In this document: piece after piece, positions 53,702 to 64,000 of the stretch
How positions within the stretch are numbered: the stretch's first letter is position 1
Layout of the letters: each line of letters starts with the position of its first letter
Origin: Halopseudomonas pelagia CL-AP6
GTDB lineage: Bacteria; Pseudomonadota; Gammaproteobacteria; Pseudomonadales; Pseudomonadaceae
Length of the DNA: 64,000 nucleotides
NCBI RefSeq assembly: GCF_000410875.1
Contig: NZ_AROI01000004.1
Location: 148,745-212,744 of the forward strand
Reading direction: 5' to 3'
Made by a program: the position numbers and the translations under genes
Notes under the pieces: model-generated
What the model was told of the DNA's origin: nothing
Seen by the model: only the letters and a program-made list of their open reading frames with translations
The model's database searches: none

Positions 53702-54529
53702 CTACCTGCTCTCCTTCTCCTTCTGCTGCAGTTGCAAGCGCTTTGCCACGTCCAGCTCTACCCCTTCCGCCGCGAGCTCATCAAAGGCGCGATCAAGATC
53801 CACTTTCAACTGGTCAGCAAAACCCGACTGGCGTGACAATACGAAGCGCATGGGATGCTCGGCGATTTTGATATAAGGGAGCGGCTCAAGACCCATACTG
53901 GCCACTATCGGATCCACTTGCGCACGGTAGTTGAGCAAAAAGTCGGCCCGCCCTCGCAGTAGCATCTCCACCGCCCCAGCATGCGAAATACTTGACGCAA
54001 AACTGATTCCCAGCGCCGGGTCCTGCAAACGATCGAGGAGCGATTTGATATAGGTGTAGTTGGTAATGACGATCAGCCGCTTACCCTGCAAATCCCCAGG
54101 CCAAACCGGTCGCGGACGACCCGGAAGGTAATACAGGTTGATCCACACCTGGGCCAGATCCCGTTCCGTTAACAGGGTAAAATCATCCAGACCCGGTTTG
54201 TTGACGATGCCAGGCCACAGATGTACATCGCCGTCCTCCAGGCCTCGCCATATTCGTGCGCTGGGCAAAATCCGCAGATTGGCCTGGTAACCGGCACGAT
54301 CAAGCAGCAACCGGGTGAGATCGACCATCGCGCCTGCAGGCGCTCCCTGCTTATCCAGGTAAGAGTAATCCGGAAAGGCCATGATCCCGACCTCTACCAG
54401 CTGCGGGGCATCGGATTGTTCCAATTCCGCGCCCGCAGCAGACCAGGACAACATGCCGAGCATCAGTGTGGCGCAGCAGAGGGCCGATAAGCGCGCCCGC
54501 GCTTGGTGCTGTCGTTTTATTCCTTGCAA
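53702..54529 (-). CDS. Periplasmic substrate-binding protein (family 3-like)
   Basis: A 275-residue secreted protein: an N-terminal basic stretch, then a hydrophobic signal (ALCCATLMLGMLSWSAAGA), then the two-lobed SBP_bac_3 pattern (EVGIMAFPDYSYLDKQGAPAGAMVDLTRLLLDRAG, LRILPSARIWRGLEDGDV, ADFLLNYRAQVDPI). Such proteins bind amino acids or act as sensors; no transporter genes are adjacent, so this is an orphan. The start is uncertain: TTG 54529 has GAGG 6 bases upstream, and the longer frame (to 54589) adds an unlikely tail. The ligand is unknown. Confidence 0.78.
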   Translation of the reverse strand: MQGIKRQHQARARLSALCCATLMLGMLSWSAAGAELEQSDAPQLVEVGIMAFPDYSYLDKQGAPAGAMVDLTRLLLDRAGYQANLRILPSARIWRGLEDGDVHLWPGIVNKPGLDDFTLLTERDLAQVWINLYYLPGRPRPVWPGDLQGKRLIVITNYTYIKSLLDRLQDPALGISFASSISHAGAVEMLLRGRADFLLNYRAQVDPIVASMGLEPLPYIKIAEHPMRFVLSRQSGFADQLKVDLDRAFDELAAEGVELDVAKRLQLQQKEKESR

Positions 54530-54651
54530 CCCTTGCCTCACTGATATCAGACGTACACACCGCACAAAAACCGTGCGCAATGGTAACAAAATCCGTCAAA
54601 TTTTAAACGCCATAAAAATAGCCCTTAATGGATGACCAGCATCAGACGAAT

Positions 54652-54686
54652 AAAAAAACCCCCGTTAGCATGCGCTAACGGGGGTT
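54652..54686 (-). terminator. Rho-independent terminator of glyA
   Basis: A 13-bp perfect stem (AACCCCCGTTAGC 54657-54669 with 54674-54686) has an ATGC loop. An A run (54652-54658) on the plus strand gives a U run on the minus transcript. It lies 18 bases beyond the glyA stop. Confidence 0.92.
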
Positions 54687-54703
54687 CGTTGGGCCCGCTC
54701 GAC

Positions 54704-55960
54704 TCAGTCAGTGTAGACCGGTAGCCGCGAACAGATGCTCTGCACCTGACCGCGCACACGCTCAATCACTGACTCGTCGCCCATATTATCCAGTACGTCA
54801 CAGATCCAACCGGCCAGATCACGGCAGTCAGCTTCATTGAAGCCGCGGGTAGTCACTGCGGGCGTACCAATGCGCAGACCGGAGGTCACAAACGGCGAAC
54901 GCGGATCATTCGGGACCGCATTCTTGTTGACCGTGATATGCGCGCGCCCCAGTGCCGCGTCGGCATCCTTACCGGTAATGTCCTGCTTGATCAGCGACAA
55001 CAGAAACAAATGATTCTGGGTGCCACCTGAAACTACGTCAAAGCCCCGCCCAATAAAGACACCCGCCATCGCCTGGGCGTTTTTCACTACCAGCTGCTGG
55101 TAGGTTTTGAACTCAGGACTCATGGCTTCCTTGAAGCAGATCGCCTTGGCAGCGATGACGTGCATCAGCGGACCGCCCTGGCCTCCTGGGAACACCGCAG
55201 AATTAAGCTTTTTCTCCAGCGCCTCGTTAGCTCGGGCCAGAATCAGACCGCCGCGCGGGCCGCGCAGGGTCTTGTGTGTCGTGGTAGTGACCACATCGGC
55301 AAAGGGTACCGGATTGGGGTAAACACCCGCGGCGACCAGACCAGCAACGTGGGCCATATCAACAAACAGATAGGCGCCAACCTTGTCGGCAATCTCGCGG
55401 AAGCGAGCAAAGTCCAATACCTGCGAATAGGCAGAAAAACCGGCAATGATCATCTTCGGTTGGTGCTCAACCGCCAAGGCTTCGACCTCGTCATAGTCGA
55501 TCAGGCCGGTGTCGGTATTAATACCGTACTGCACCGCATTGTAATGCTTGCCAGAAAAGTTCACCGAGGCGCCATGGGTCAGGTGCCCCCCATGAGCCAG
55601 GCTCATGCCCAGGATAGTATCGCCGGGGGTCAGCAGCGCTTGAAAGACGGCACTGTTAGCCTGCGAGCCCGCATGTGGCTGGACGTTGGCGTAATCAGCA
55701 CCAAACAGCGCCTTGGCGCGATCAATAGCCAATTGCTCGGCAATATCGACAAACTCGCAACCACCGTAATAACGCTTGCCGGGGTAACCTTCAGCGTACT
55801 TGTTGGTCAGCACCGAACCCTGAGCCTGCATGACCGCAGGACTGGTGTAGTTCTCTGAGGCGATAAGTTCGATGTGGTCTTCCTGACGCACAGACTCCTG
55901 CTGCATGGCAGCCCACAGCTCGGCATCAAAGGTAGCTATATCGTTAGAACGGCTAAACAT
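54704..55960 (-). CDS. glyA: Serine hydroxymethyltransferase
   Basis: A PLP enzyme that interconverts serine and glycine with tetrahydrofolate, the main source of one-carbon units. The 418-residue protein has [34 protein letters not shown] and the PLP-Lys segment [19 protein letters not shown] 55960 with AGGGGG upstream gives the usual start MFSRSNDI; the longer frame is rejected. It is beside the morA-like gene as PA4602 is beside PA4601 in PAO1. Confidence 0.96.
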   Translation of the reverse strand: MFSRSNDIATFDAELWAAMQQESVRQEDHIELIASENYTSPAVMQAQGSVLTNKYAEGYPGKRYYGGCEFVDIAEQLAIDRAKALFGADYANVQPHAGSQANSAVFQALLTPGDTILGMSLAHGGHLTHGASVNFSGKHYNAVQYGINTDTGLIDYDEVEALAVEHQPKMIIAGFSAYSQVLDFARFREIADKVGAYLFVDMAHVAGLVAAGVYPNPVPFADVVTTTTHKTLRGPRGGLILARANEALEKKLNSAVFPGGQGGPLMHVIAAKAICFKEAMSPEFKTYQQLVVKNAQAMAGVFIGRGFDVVSGGTQNHLFLLSLIKQDITGKDADAALGRAHITVNKNAVPNDPRSPFVTSGLRIGTPAVTTRGFNEADCRDLAGWICDVLDNMGDESVIERVRGQVQSICSRLPVYTD

Positions 55961-56070
55961 GTCGCGGCCCCCTGCAAGGACGTTCAAATTAAGCCGGGGA
56001 TTTTAACGCAAGCGGCCGCGTCTAGCACATGAAAAGCACTCAAGCGTTGCACAAAATCGTTTCACACCGA

Positions 56071-59000
56071 TTAAGAGTGCGGCAGCAGATGGTCTGACAA
56101 CAGCTTGGCGGCAGGCACCGGATGACCCAGCAGGAAGCCTTGCACCTCGTCACAACCGAAGCCAACCAGTAATCCCAACTGTTCGAGTGTTTCTACCCCT
56201 TCGGCGATAACACGCAGTTGCAGGCTGCGTCCCAATGCCACGATAGCCTTGGCTAGGCGCGTATCCCGATTGCCGGCGTGCATAGCTTGAATAAAACTGC
56301 GGTCGATTTTCAGCGTGTCGATCGGGAAGTCTTTCAGGTAGTTCAAAGAAGAATAGCCAGTACCGAAATCGTCCACGGCGATTTCCACACCCAACGCCTT
56401 CAAGGCCGCGAGGGTTTGCATGGTCTCTTCCACATCTTGCAACAGCACGCTTTCGGTCAGCTCGAGCTCGATAGTGCTCGGATCAATCGCATAACGTGCC
56501 ATGATCGTACCCACCTGCTCTGCCAGTCGCCCCTCAGTGAACTGCCGGGCCGACAAATTGATCGCCAGACGCGGCAGATGATGACCGGCATCGCGCCACT
56601 CGGCCATCTGCCTACAGGCACGGTCCAAGACCCATTCGCCCAATACACCCAACATACCAATTTCCTCGGCCATCGGCACAAACACCGCCGGAGAGATCGC
56701 GCCCTGGATCGGGTGTTGCCAACGCAACAGCGCTTCGGCACCCGTCAGGCGCCGGCTGGCACAGTCAAATTGCGGCTGGTAATGCAGTGTCAGTGCATCG
56801 TCTTGCAGGGCGCGGCGCAGGTCACCTTCCAGGCTCAATCGCTCCAACGCCCGGGCATTCATATCAGCCTGGTAGAACTGGAAGGTGTCCTTGCCTGCCG
56901 CCTTGGCATGATACATCGCGGTGTCGGCGTTCTTCAGTAGCGAACTGACCTCAACGCCGTCTTGCGGATAGAGCGCCAAACCAATACTGGCGCTGATGAA
57001 AAACTCCCGCTCCTGAAGGCAAAAGGCCGGCACCAGGGCGGCCAGTATTTTTTCCGCCACATGAATACCCGAACCCATTGCCGCTTCCCGGTCAGCCAGG
57101 CCCGGCAACAACATGGTGAATTCATCCCCGCCCATGCGTGCCACGGTATCGCTCTCGCGCACGCAGTCGCGCAGGCGCCGCGCCACCTCCTTGAGCATCG
57201 CATCCCCTGCGGCGTGGCCCAGCGTATCGTTGATCGGCTTGAAGCGATCCAGATCCAGGAACAGCACCGCGACCCATTCATCGCGCCGCTCCGCCTGCTG
57301 CAATGCGCTACGCAGTCGGTCCTGGAACAAGGTGCGATTGGCTAGTCCGGTGAGTGCATCGTAATACGCCAGACTCTCGATTCGCGCTTCGCTGGCCTTG
57401 CGCTCACTGATGTCAACGAAGAAGCACACATAGCTGACCAAATCGCCTTCATTATCACGCACGGCGGTGATCCCGGCCCAGGCCGGAAATTGCTCGCCGC
57501 ACTTGCGCCGCAGCCATATTTCACCTTCCCAACGGCTCTGCTCACGCAACGTACGCAGGATGCCTGGGTAAAAGCGCTCGTCATGCACGCTTGACTCTAA
57601 CAGCCTCGGAGTCTGGTCGATGATCTCAGCAGCGCTGTAGCCGGTGATCTGCGAGAAGTTCTCGTTAACCTGCACCACATAGCCCGCCGGGTCAGTGACC
57701 AGGATAGCGCCAGTGGTATTCTCGAACACAGTCGCCGCCATGCGCAGACGATTTTCGGTACGCCGTTGCTCGGTGATGTCGCGGGCGATTCCGAGCAGAC
57801 CCAAAAACTCACCTTGTGGGCCCCACATCAGCGACAAGCGCAGCTCCATCGGGCACTTGCGGCCCTCGGCGGTAATGCAATCAAAGGTGATTTCTCGATA
57901 GAAACCCTCTTGCTGCAAACGCCGCGCCTCTTGCGGCGCACCCACCAGCGGCGCCAGGTCTTTGAGCACCTGGCCCATAAACCGATGGTACTCATCCCCG
58001 GCAACTATGTCGGCAAAGCCACGCCGAATAAGCTCTTCAGGCTCGTAACCAAGCAATGGTTTAACCGAGGGGCTGATGTAGTTCAGGCTGAAAGCAGCAT
58101 CTGTCGACCAGATCACGTCGCTGATGTTTTCCGCCAGCAATCGGTAGCGCTGCTCACTGGTCTTCAACCGCTCGGTCGACTCACTCTGCGCGGTGACATC
58201 GCGAACCACGCCTATCAGCTGCCTGACGCGCCCGTCCGGCAAGCGCGACAGCACCTTGACCCGAAGGCTAAACCAATGCCAGCTGCCATCGCGGTGGCGC
58301 CAGCGCACTCGGCTTTCCTGCACCTTGTCATCCTGCAGAACCTGCTGCAAGTTGCGATTGATCAACATGGATTCGACATCATCGGGGTGCAGCAGCCGAT
58401 CACGATAGTCCGCTGCCTGTACCTCAGGATCATCATCTGCATAGCCGAGCATCTGCGACAGCGAGCGATTACTGTAAACAAACTTCTGGCGCAACATGTC
58501 CTTAATGAACACCACGTCGGGCACCGCCTTGACCACCCCGGCCCAGAAACGCTCACGCTCGACCATGGACAACTCAACCCGCCGCCGGGTAGTGATATCA
58601 GAGATGCTCATTGTCACGGCATGGTAATCTTCCACCCGTTCGGGTAAACGCATGATCACCCACACATAGCGCGCAGCGCCAGTGGACGAGCGCAGTGGCG
58701 TTTCCATTTCCAGCCGGGGCTGACGCTCAATCACCGCGCGTATCAGCCGATAACGCGCCGTCTCCGGGCGGATCCGATCCGAGCGATGCAACAGCCGCTC
58801 AAGCCCATTCAGCGAGTCGAGCGCCAATAGGTCAAGCGTGATCTGGTTAGCGTCTACCACGCTCACGCATTCGAGCAGTTCACTGTGTGAATCCGGGTGC
58901 TGCTCCAGCCAGGTGTCCAGCAACGGCTGACTGGTAATGCCCTCCTGTAGCAATCGATCACGCAAGCTCGCCAGATTCAACTGGCACAACGCAATACCAA

Positions 59001-59943
59001 CACCTTGAAACACGTCCTGATAGCGGCGCTCGGTATCTTCAATGGTACGAAAGGATTCGTAGGTGCGGGCCAACAGGTGACGATTGGCGCGGCGTAACCG
59101 GGTCAGAATCCATGCCACCGACACCAACACCAGGATAAAGCCGATCACCAGCAGCGCCTTGAAGCGAACAACCTGACCGAGGCGCTGCATATAGTAGTCT
59201 GGCTCTACTAACCCACGGACCTGCCACAGGCTACCAATAACGGGGGCGCTGACCACGACTTGATCGCGCTCTTGGCTGGTCATCGGCATGTTATCCAGGT
59301 AAACCAACCGTTCGCCTTGCTGCCGAGCCAGCACACGGGCATGCCCGGCATCCTCGAGCAACCAGGTATAGCCTTGAGCGGGCTGCGCAGACACCAGGCC
59401 GGAAATATCTCGATCATCCACCTCTAAAACCCAGGCGTGCTCAGCCCGGCGACTATCAACAATCCACAAAAGCGAGCCGCTACGCGGGTCCGAATCCAGT
59501 ACATAAGGTTGCCCACTGACTGCCAGACCCCGCACCGAAGGCATCCAGGTGGGTGATGCCGGCCCAGAATAAGGTGTGTTCGGGCCGACCAGGGTCAGGT
59601 TGCGCAGCCCGGGCAGCAAGGTCTCGACAGCGAGCAAGGCTGAAGCTGGCGATTCGCTGTAGAGGCTATCGAGTAATTGCCCAAGAGCGGCGGACTTTAC
59701 TTCAAGGTTAAGCGCCATCTGGCTGGCCGTCAGCCAGACCGACTCCTCAACCTGGATTTGATGTTGCAGGCGCAGCAAACGGTAATCCTGCGCGGCTTGC
59801 CACACCATCAGGCAGGTCAATAGCAGCCCGGCGATGGCGACCAGCAAAAAGCCAGTCCCCGCCGGACGCCAATCCTCTGGGGCAGCAGCGCTGTCAACGC
59901 ATTGATCGGTGTCTAGGTTCTTATTGTTATTCAAGCGACTCAC
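56071..59943 (-). CDS. morA: Membrane PAS-GGDEF-EAL cyclic-di-GMP protein, MorA-like
   Basis: A 1290-residue inner-membrane regulator of motility and biofilm. Membrane segments lie at about 29-49 and 262-284 with a periplasmic sensor between. About four PAS-type units follow (300-850), including WSTDAAFSLNYISPS and AILVTDPAGYVVQVNENFSQITGYS. The cyclase GGDEF domain has intact MGGDEF at about 936, and the phosphodiesterase EAL domain has GAEALLRW at about 1067 and DDFGTGYSSLNYL. Both catalytic motifs look intact. It is MorA by layout and by its place next to glyA, though about 125 residues shorter than PAO1 MorA (1415). GTG 59943 is a weak start. It probably takes part in one c-di-GMP circuit with the PilZ gene at 63346. 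Confidence 0.88.
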   Translation of the reverse strand: MSRLNNNKNLDTDQCVDSAAAPEDWRPAGTGFLLVAIAGLLLTCLMVWQAAQDYRLLRLQHQIQVEESVWLTASQMALNLEVKSAALGQLLDSLYSESPASALLAVETLLPGLRNLTLVGPNTPYSGPASPTWMPSVRGLAVSGQPYVLDSDPRSGSLLWIVDSRRAEHAWVLEVDDRDISGLVSAQPAQGYTWLLEDAGHARVLARQQGERLVYLDNMPMTSQERDQVVVSAPVIGSLWQVRGLVEPDYYMQRLGQVVRFKALLVIGFILVLVSVAWILTRLRRANRHLLARTYESFRTIEDTERRYQDVFQGVGIALCQLNLASLRDRLLQEGITSQPLLDTWLEQHPDSHSELLECVSVVDANQITLDLLALDSLNGLERLLHRSDRIRPETARYRLIRAVIERQPRLEMETPLRSSTGAARYVWVIMRLPERVEDYHAVTMSISDITTRRRVELSMVERERFWAGVVKAVPDVVFIKDMLRQKFVYSNRSLSQMLGYADDDPEVQAADYRDRLLHPDDVESMLINRNLQQVLQDDKVQESRVRWRHRDGSWHWFSLRVKVLSRLPDGRVRQLIGVVRDVTAQSESTERLKTSEQRYRLLAENISDVIWSTDAAFSLNYISPSVKPLLGYEPEELIRRGFADIVAGDEYHRFMGQVLKDLAPLVGAPQEARRLQQEGFYREITFDCITAEGRKCPMELRLSLMWGPQGEFLGLLGIARDITEQRRTENRLRMAATVFENTTGAILVTDPAGYVVQVNENFSQITGYSAAEIIDQTPRLLESSVHDERFYPGILRTLREQSRWEGEIWLRRKCGEQFPAWAGITAVRDNEGDLVSYVCFFVDISERKASEARIESLAYYDALTGLANRTLFQDRLRSALQQAERRDEWVAVLFLDLDRFKPINDTLGHAAGDAMLKEVARRLRDCVRESDTVARMGGDEFTMLLPGLADREAAMGSGIHVAEKILAALVPAFCLQEREFFISASIGLALYPQDGVEVSSLLKNADTAMYHAKAAGKDTFQFYQADMNARALERLSLEGDLRRALQDDALTLHYQPQFDCASRRLTGAEALLRWQHPIQGAISPAVFVPMAEEIGMLGVLGEWVLDRACRQMAEWRDAGHHLPRLAINLSARQFTEGRLAEQVGTIMARYAIDPSTIELELTESVLLQDVEETMQTLAALKALGVEIAVDDFGTGYSSLNYLKDFPIDTLKIDRSFIQAMHAGNRDTRLAKAIVALGRSLQLRVIAEGVETLEQLGLLVGFGCDEVQGFLLGHPVPAAKLLSDHLLPHS

Positions 59944-60115
59944 TTGCGAAAATGCGATTTAATTGCCAAGCATGCCATCACCTGGGCAGCGGAACAAATA
60001 CCAAGGCAGATTTGCCCTGCACGCCCAGTTGGGCTAGCCTTGCGGGCAATCCTAGACCCAGCGTGAAACGCCACGATCAAGGCGCGCTCCACTTCCCCAT
60101 ATTAGGTTTCTGCAC

Positions 60116-61780
60116 ATGGCTCAATTTGTTTACAGTATGCATCGCGTCGGTAAAGTTGTACCGCCGAAAAACAAGATCCTCAAGGATATCTCCCTGTCCT
60201 TCTTCCCGGGCGCCAAAATCGGCGTACTGGGCCTGAACGGGTCGGGCAAATCCACGCTGCTGCGCATTATGGCCGGCGTAGATACCGAGATCGAAGGCGA
60301 AGCGCGGCCCATGCCCGGCATCAAGATCGGCTACCTGCCACAGGAGCCGGAACTCGATCCGAGCAAGACCGTGCGCGATATCGTTGAAGAGGCCGTAGGC
60401 GAGATCAAGCAGGCCCAGGCACGACTCGACGAGGTCTATGCCGCTTATGCCGAACCCGATGCCGACTTTGATGCTCTCGCCGCCGAACAGGCCAAACTGG
60501 AGGCTATCCTCCAGGCTGGTGACGGGCATAATCTCGAACGCCAACTGGAAGTCGCCGCCGATGCACTGCGGCTGCCAGCCTGGGACGCCAAGATTGAACA
60601 CCTGTCCGGTGGCGAGAAGCGCCGGGTTGCCTTGTGCCGCCTGCTGCTCTCAGCCCCGGACATGCTGTTGCTCGACGAGCCAACCAACCACCTGGACGCC
60701 GACTCCGTCGCCTGGCTTGAGCATTTCCTGCATGATTTCCCCGGCACCGTGGTCGCCATCACCCACGATCGCTACTTTCTCGATAACGTTGCCGGCTGGA
60801 TTCTCGAACTCGACCGTGGTCACGGCATCCCCTTTGAAGGCAACTACTCCCAGTGGCTGGAATCCAAGACTGCGCGTCTGGCCCAGGAAGCCAAACAGGA
60901 GTCCTCCCACTCCAAGGCCATGAAGGCCGAACTGGAATGGGTACGCCAGGGCGCCAAGGGTCGTCAGTCCAAATCCAAAGCCCGTTTGCAACGCTTTGAA
61001 GAACTGCAATCGCAGGAATTCCAAAAGCGCAGTGAAACCAATGAGATCTACATCCCCGCCGGCCCACGTCTGGGCGACAAGGTCATCGAGCTTAACAATG
61101 TCTGCAAGGCCTACGGCGACCGCGTATTGATCGATGATCTGAGCTTTGCTGTGCCCAAGGGCGCGATCATTGGCGTTATCGGCGGCAATGGTGCGGGTAA
61201 ATCCACGCTGTTCCGCATGATTACCGGCAAGGAGCAGCCCGATAGCGGCAACATCGTGATCGGCGACACAGTCAAAATAGCCAGTGTCGACCAGAGCCGC
61301 GACCAGTTGGACGGCAACAAGACCGTGTGGGAACAGGTCTCTGATGGCTTCGACATGATCAAGGTTGGCAACTATGAAGTTCCGTCCAGAGGTTATGTTG
61401 GCCGCTTCAACTTCAAGGGCGCCGACCAGCAGAAGTTCGTCAAGGACCTCTCCGGTGGTGAGCGCGGGCGCCTGCACATGGCCCTGACACTGAAACAGGG
61501 TGCCAACGTGCTGCTGCTCGACGAACCTTCAAACGATCTGGACGTGGAAACCCTGCGCGCGCTGGAAGAAGCACTGCTGGATTTCCCCGGCTCCGCCATC
61601 GTGATCTCGCACGATCGCTGGTTCCTTGACCGTATCGCCACACATATCCTCTCCTACGAGGATGACGGCAAGGTCAACTTCTTCGAAGGCAACTACACCG
61701 AGTTTGAAGCCGACCGCAAGAAACGCCTTGGCGAAGCTGCCGCCCAGCCACACCGGGTGCGTTACAAGAAACTCGCTTGA
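60116..61780 (+). CDS. ettA: Energy-dependent translational throttle protein EttA
   Basis: An ABC-F ATPase that binds the ribosomal E site and gates entry into elongation according to ATP/ADP ratio. The 554-residue protein has two ABC domains without membrane parts. Walker A motifs are GLNGSGKST and GGNGAGKST, signatures are LSGGEKRR and LSGGERGR, and Walker B regions are LLLDEPTNHLD and LLLDEPSNDLD. A basic linker lies between them (about 240-310). The length fits EttA (about 555). AGG is 9 bases upstream of ATG. Confidence 0.96.
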   Translation: MAQFVYSMHRVGKVVPPKNKILKDISLSFFPGAKIGVLGLNGSGKSTLLRIMAGVDTEIEGEARPMPGIKIGYLPQEPELDPSKTVRDIVEEAVGEIKQAQARLDEVYAAYAEPDADFDALAAEQAKLEAILQAGDGHNLERQLEVAADALRLPAWDAKIEHLSGGEKRRVALCRLLLSAPDMLLLDEPTNHLDADSVAWLEHFLHDFPGTVVAITHDRYFLDNVAGWILELDRGHGIPFEGNYSQWLESKTARLAQEAKQESSHSKAMKAELEWVRQGAKGRQSKSKARLQRFEELQSQEFQKRSETNEIYIPAGPRLGDKVIELNNVCKAYGDRVLIDDLSFAVPKGAIIGVIGGNGAGKSTLFRMITGKEQPDSGNIVIGDTVKIASVDQSRDQLDGNKTVWEQVSDGFDMIKVGNYEVPSRGYVGRFNFKGADQQKFVKDLSGGERGRLHMALTLKQGANVLLLDEPSNDLDVETLRALEEALLDFPGSAIVISHDRWFLDRIATHILSYEDDGKVNFFEGNYTEFEADRKKRLGEAAAQPHRVRYKKLA

Positions 61781-61797
61781 ATTTGGCATAACCGAAC

Positions 61798-61833
61798 AAA
61801 CGGCGGGCGGGTAACCCCGTCCGCCGTTTTTTT
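61798..61833 (+). terminator. Rho-independent terminator after ettA
   Basis: AAACGGCGG (61798-61806) pairs with CCGCCGTTT (61821-61829) around a G-rich loop; seven T follow. It lies 18 bases after the ettA stop. Confidence 0.9.
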
Positions 61834-61934
61834 GCGCAGCGGCTGCACCCCAAGCAGCAAAGCAACCTGTTACCGCTAGCCCGGTTGGGCTATGCCGCGC
61901 CCGGTCAATTCTGATAGGGTTTGCGCTCCTTTAA

Positions 61935-63290
<1,356 letters not shown>

Positions 63291-63345
63291 CCGTGCAAAA
63301 AGCAGCTATAGTTAGCGTATTGGCACAATGCCGGGGGGCTGATCG

Positions 63346-63702
63346 ATGAATGATGACAGACGCCGCTTTACCCGCATTCCCTTTGATGCGCAGACCCGCC
63401 TGCATCAGGATGAGTGGAGTATCAGTGTGCAATTGGTTGATGTGTCGCTGCGCGGGCTATTGGTATTGCAACCCGCTGACTGGTCAAGCGCTAACCTGAA
63501 GGCGCCCTTCAACGCGGTCATTCAGCTCGCCGAAGGCAGCCAGATCTGCATGGATGTACACCTGGCCCATGCCGAAGAAGGGCTGCTTGGATTCGAGTGC
63601 GAGCATATCGACCTCGATTCCATCAGCCATCTGAAGCGCCTCGTGGCGTTGAATATGGGCGATGAAGCCTTGCTGGAAAGGGAGCTGCGCAGCCTGCTGT
63701 AA
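63346..63702 (+). CDS. mapZ: PilZ-domain cyclic-di-GMP receptor, MapZ-like
   Basis: A 118-residue single-domain PilZ protein. The c-di-GMP-binding arginine motif DDRRRFTRIPF is at residues 3-13, and DVSLRGLL stands for the (D/N)xSxxG box. The C terminus (LLGFECEHIDLDSISHLKRLV) strongly resembles PA4608, known as MapZ. MapZ binds c-di-GMP and inhibits the chemotaxis methyltransferase CheR1. GGGGG lies 7 bases before ATG. It follows gdhA after 55 bases. No chemotaxis gene is in the window, so the CheR partnership is inferred. Confidence 0.9.
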   Translation: MNDDRRRFTRIPFDAQTRLHQDEWSISVQLVDVSLRGLLVLQPADWSSANLKAPFNAVIQLAEGSQICMDVHLAHAEEGLLGFECEHIDLDSISHLKRLVALNMGDEALLERELRSLL

Positions 63703-63718
63703 GTTCTGGGCCAGGTCT

Positions 63719-64000
63719 GGGAGTGTCGAGTTCCATCTCGACACAATCGCAGCAGCCACCCACCGCTGGCCGAGATGGAACTCGGCCTTCCCAGACAGCA
63801 AGCTCAACTCTAACGACGACCCACCCCCTGGGAGTGTCGAGTTCCATCTCGACACAATCGCACCAGCCAACCACCGCTGGCCGAGGTGGAACTCGGCCTT
63901 CCCAGACAGCAAGCCCAACTCTAACGACGACCCACCCCCTGGGAGTGTCGAGTTCCATCTCGACACAACCGCACCAGCCTACCACCGCTGGCCGAGGTGG
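63719..64000. repeat. Tandem REPIN array C at 111-bp period (cut by window edge)
   Basis: Copies at 63719-63792, 63830-63903 and from 63941 to the window end. The hairpins are the same as in arrays A and B, but the middle segment (AATCGCA-C-AGCC) and the spacer (CAGACAGCAAGC...ACGACCCACCCCCT) are their own. It begins 17 bases after the mapZ stop. Confidence 0.92.

Noticed and set aside
57766..58647. 293-codon open frame opposite morA
   Set aside because: Antisense shadow; no conserved motif.
61877..61892. Palindrome TAGCCCGGTTGGGCTA before gdhA as operator
   Set aside because: Only 6-bp arms and no clear promoter next to it; too little to call.

Overview
The window is chromosomal DNA of a gamma-proteobacterium of the family Pseudomonadaceae. 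The evidence is gene content and order: OprH-PhoP-PhoQ, WaaP/WapP core kinases, MorA, a MapZ-type PilZ protein, a PP0621-family protein, PilS/PilR and RAYT/REP-type repeats. I cannot name the species; a Pseudomonas or Halopseudomonas relative is a reasonable inference. No rRNA, tRNA, CRISPR array or prophage was seen.

Layout. (1) 1-4410: 3' end of an unidentified gene, waaA (Kdo transferase), and divergent from it an FAD oxidoreductase, an aldo/keto reductase and an unknown gene. (2) 4440-7301: PhoP-box-like repeats, then oprH-phoP-phoQ with a hairpin between oprH and phoP. (3) 7315-29867: a lipopolysaccharide (LPS) core locus. It holds hldE, msbA, a kinase-fold gene, an O-antigen ligase, glycosyltransferases, a DUF6625-like gene, wapH and wapO. 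An accessory block follows at 17311-21926: a DUF115/GT42-like protein, an opposite-strand PP-loop ATPase, a pyruvyl-transferase-like protein and a Mur-ligase-like protein. Then come five kinase-fold genes and waaG-waaC-waaF. Heptose is made by HldE, added by WaaC/WaaF, phosphorylated and carbamoylated by the Wap/Waa enzymes, and lipid A-core is flipped by MsbA for ligation by WaaL. (4) 29954-38519: ilvE, glnE, then aceE-aceF with twin palindromes upstream. (5) 38527-42827: a REP-associated transposase (RAYT) with palindromic repeat arrays, and clpB with a clear heat-shock promoter. (6) 42878-51949: pgeF, rluD, bamD, nadE, a PP0621-type gene, pilS-pilR and thiO. (7) 52180-63702: mqo, a periplasmic binding protein, glyA, morA (PAS-GGDEF-EAL), ettA, gdhA and a MapZ-like PilZ gene, ending in a third palindromic repeat array that runs off the window.

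Most of the window is conserved Pseudomonas core genome. In P. aeruginosa PAO1, as I remember its locus numbers, these blocks sit in separate places (PA4988-PA5016, PA1178-PA1180, PA4542-PA4548, PA4588-PA4608), so this chromosome is rearranged. The parts that look least ordinary are the accessory LPS block at 17.3-21.9 kb, the six kinase-fold proteins of which three lack the usual catalytic Asp, the four-fold GTTCAG repeats before oprH, the twin TGTAG-N5-CTACA palindromes before aceE, and the three repeat arrays whose repeat is shared but whose spacer and period (130, 124, 111 bp) differ by locus.
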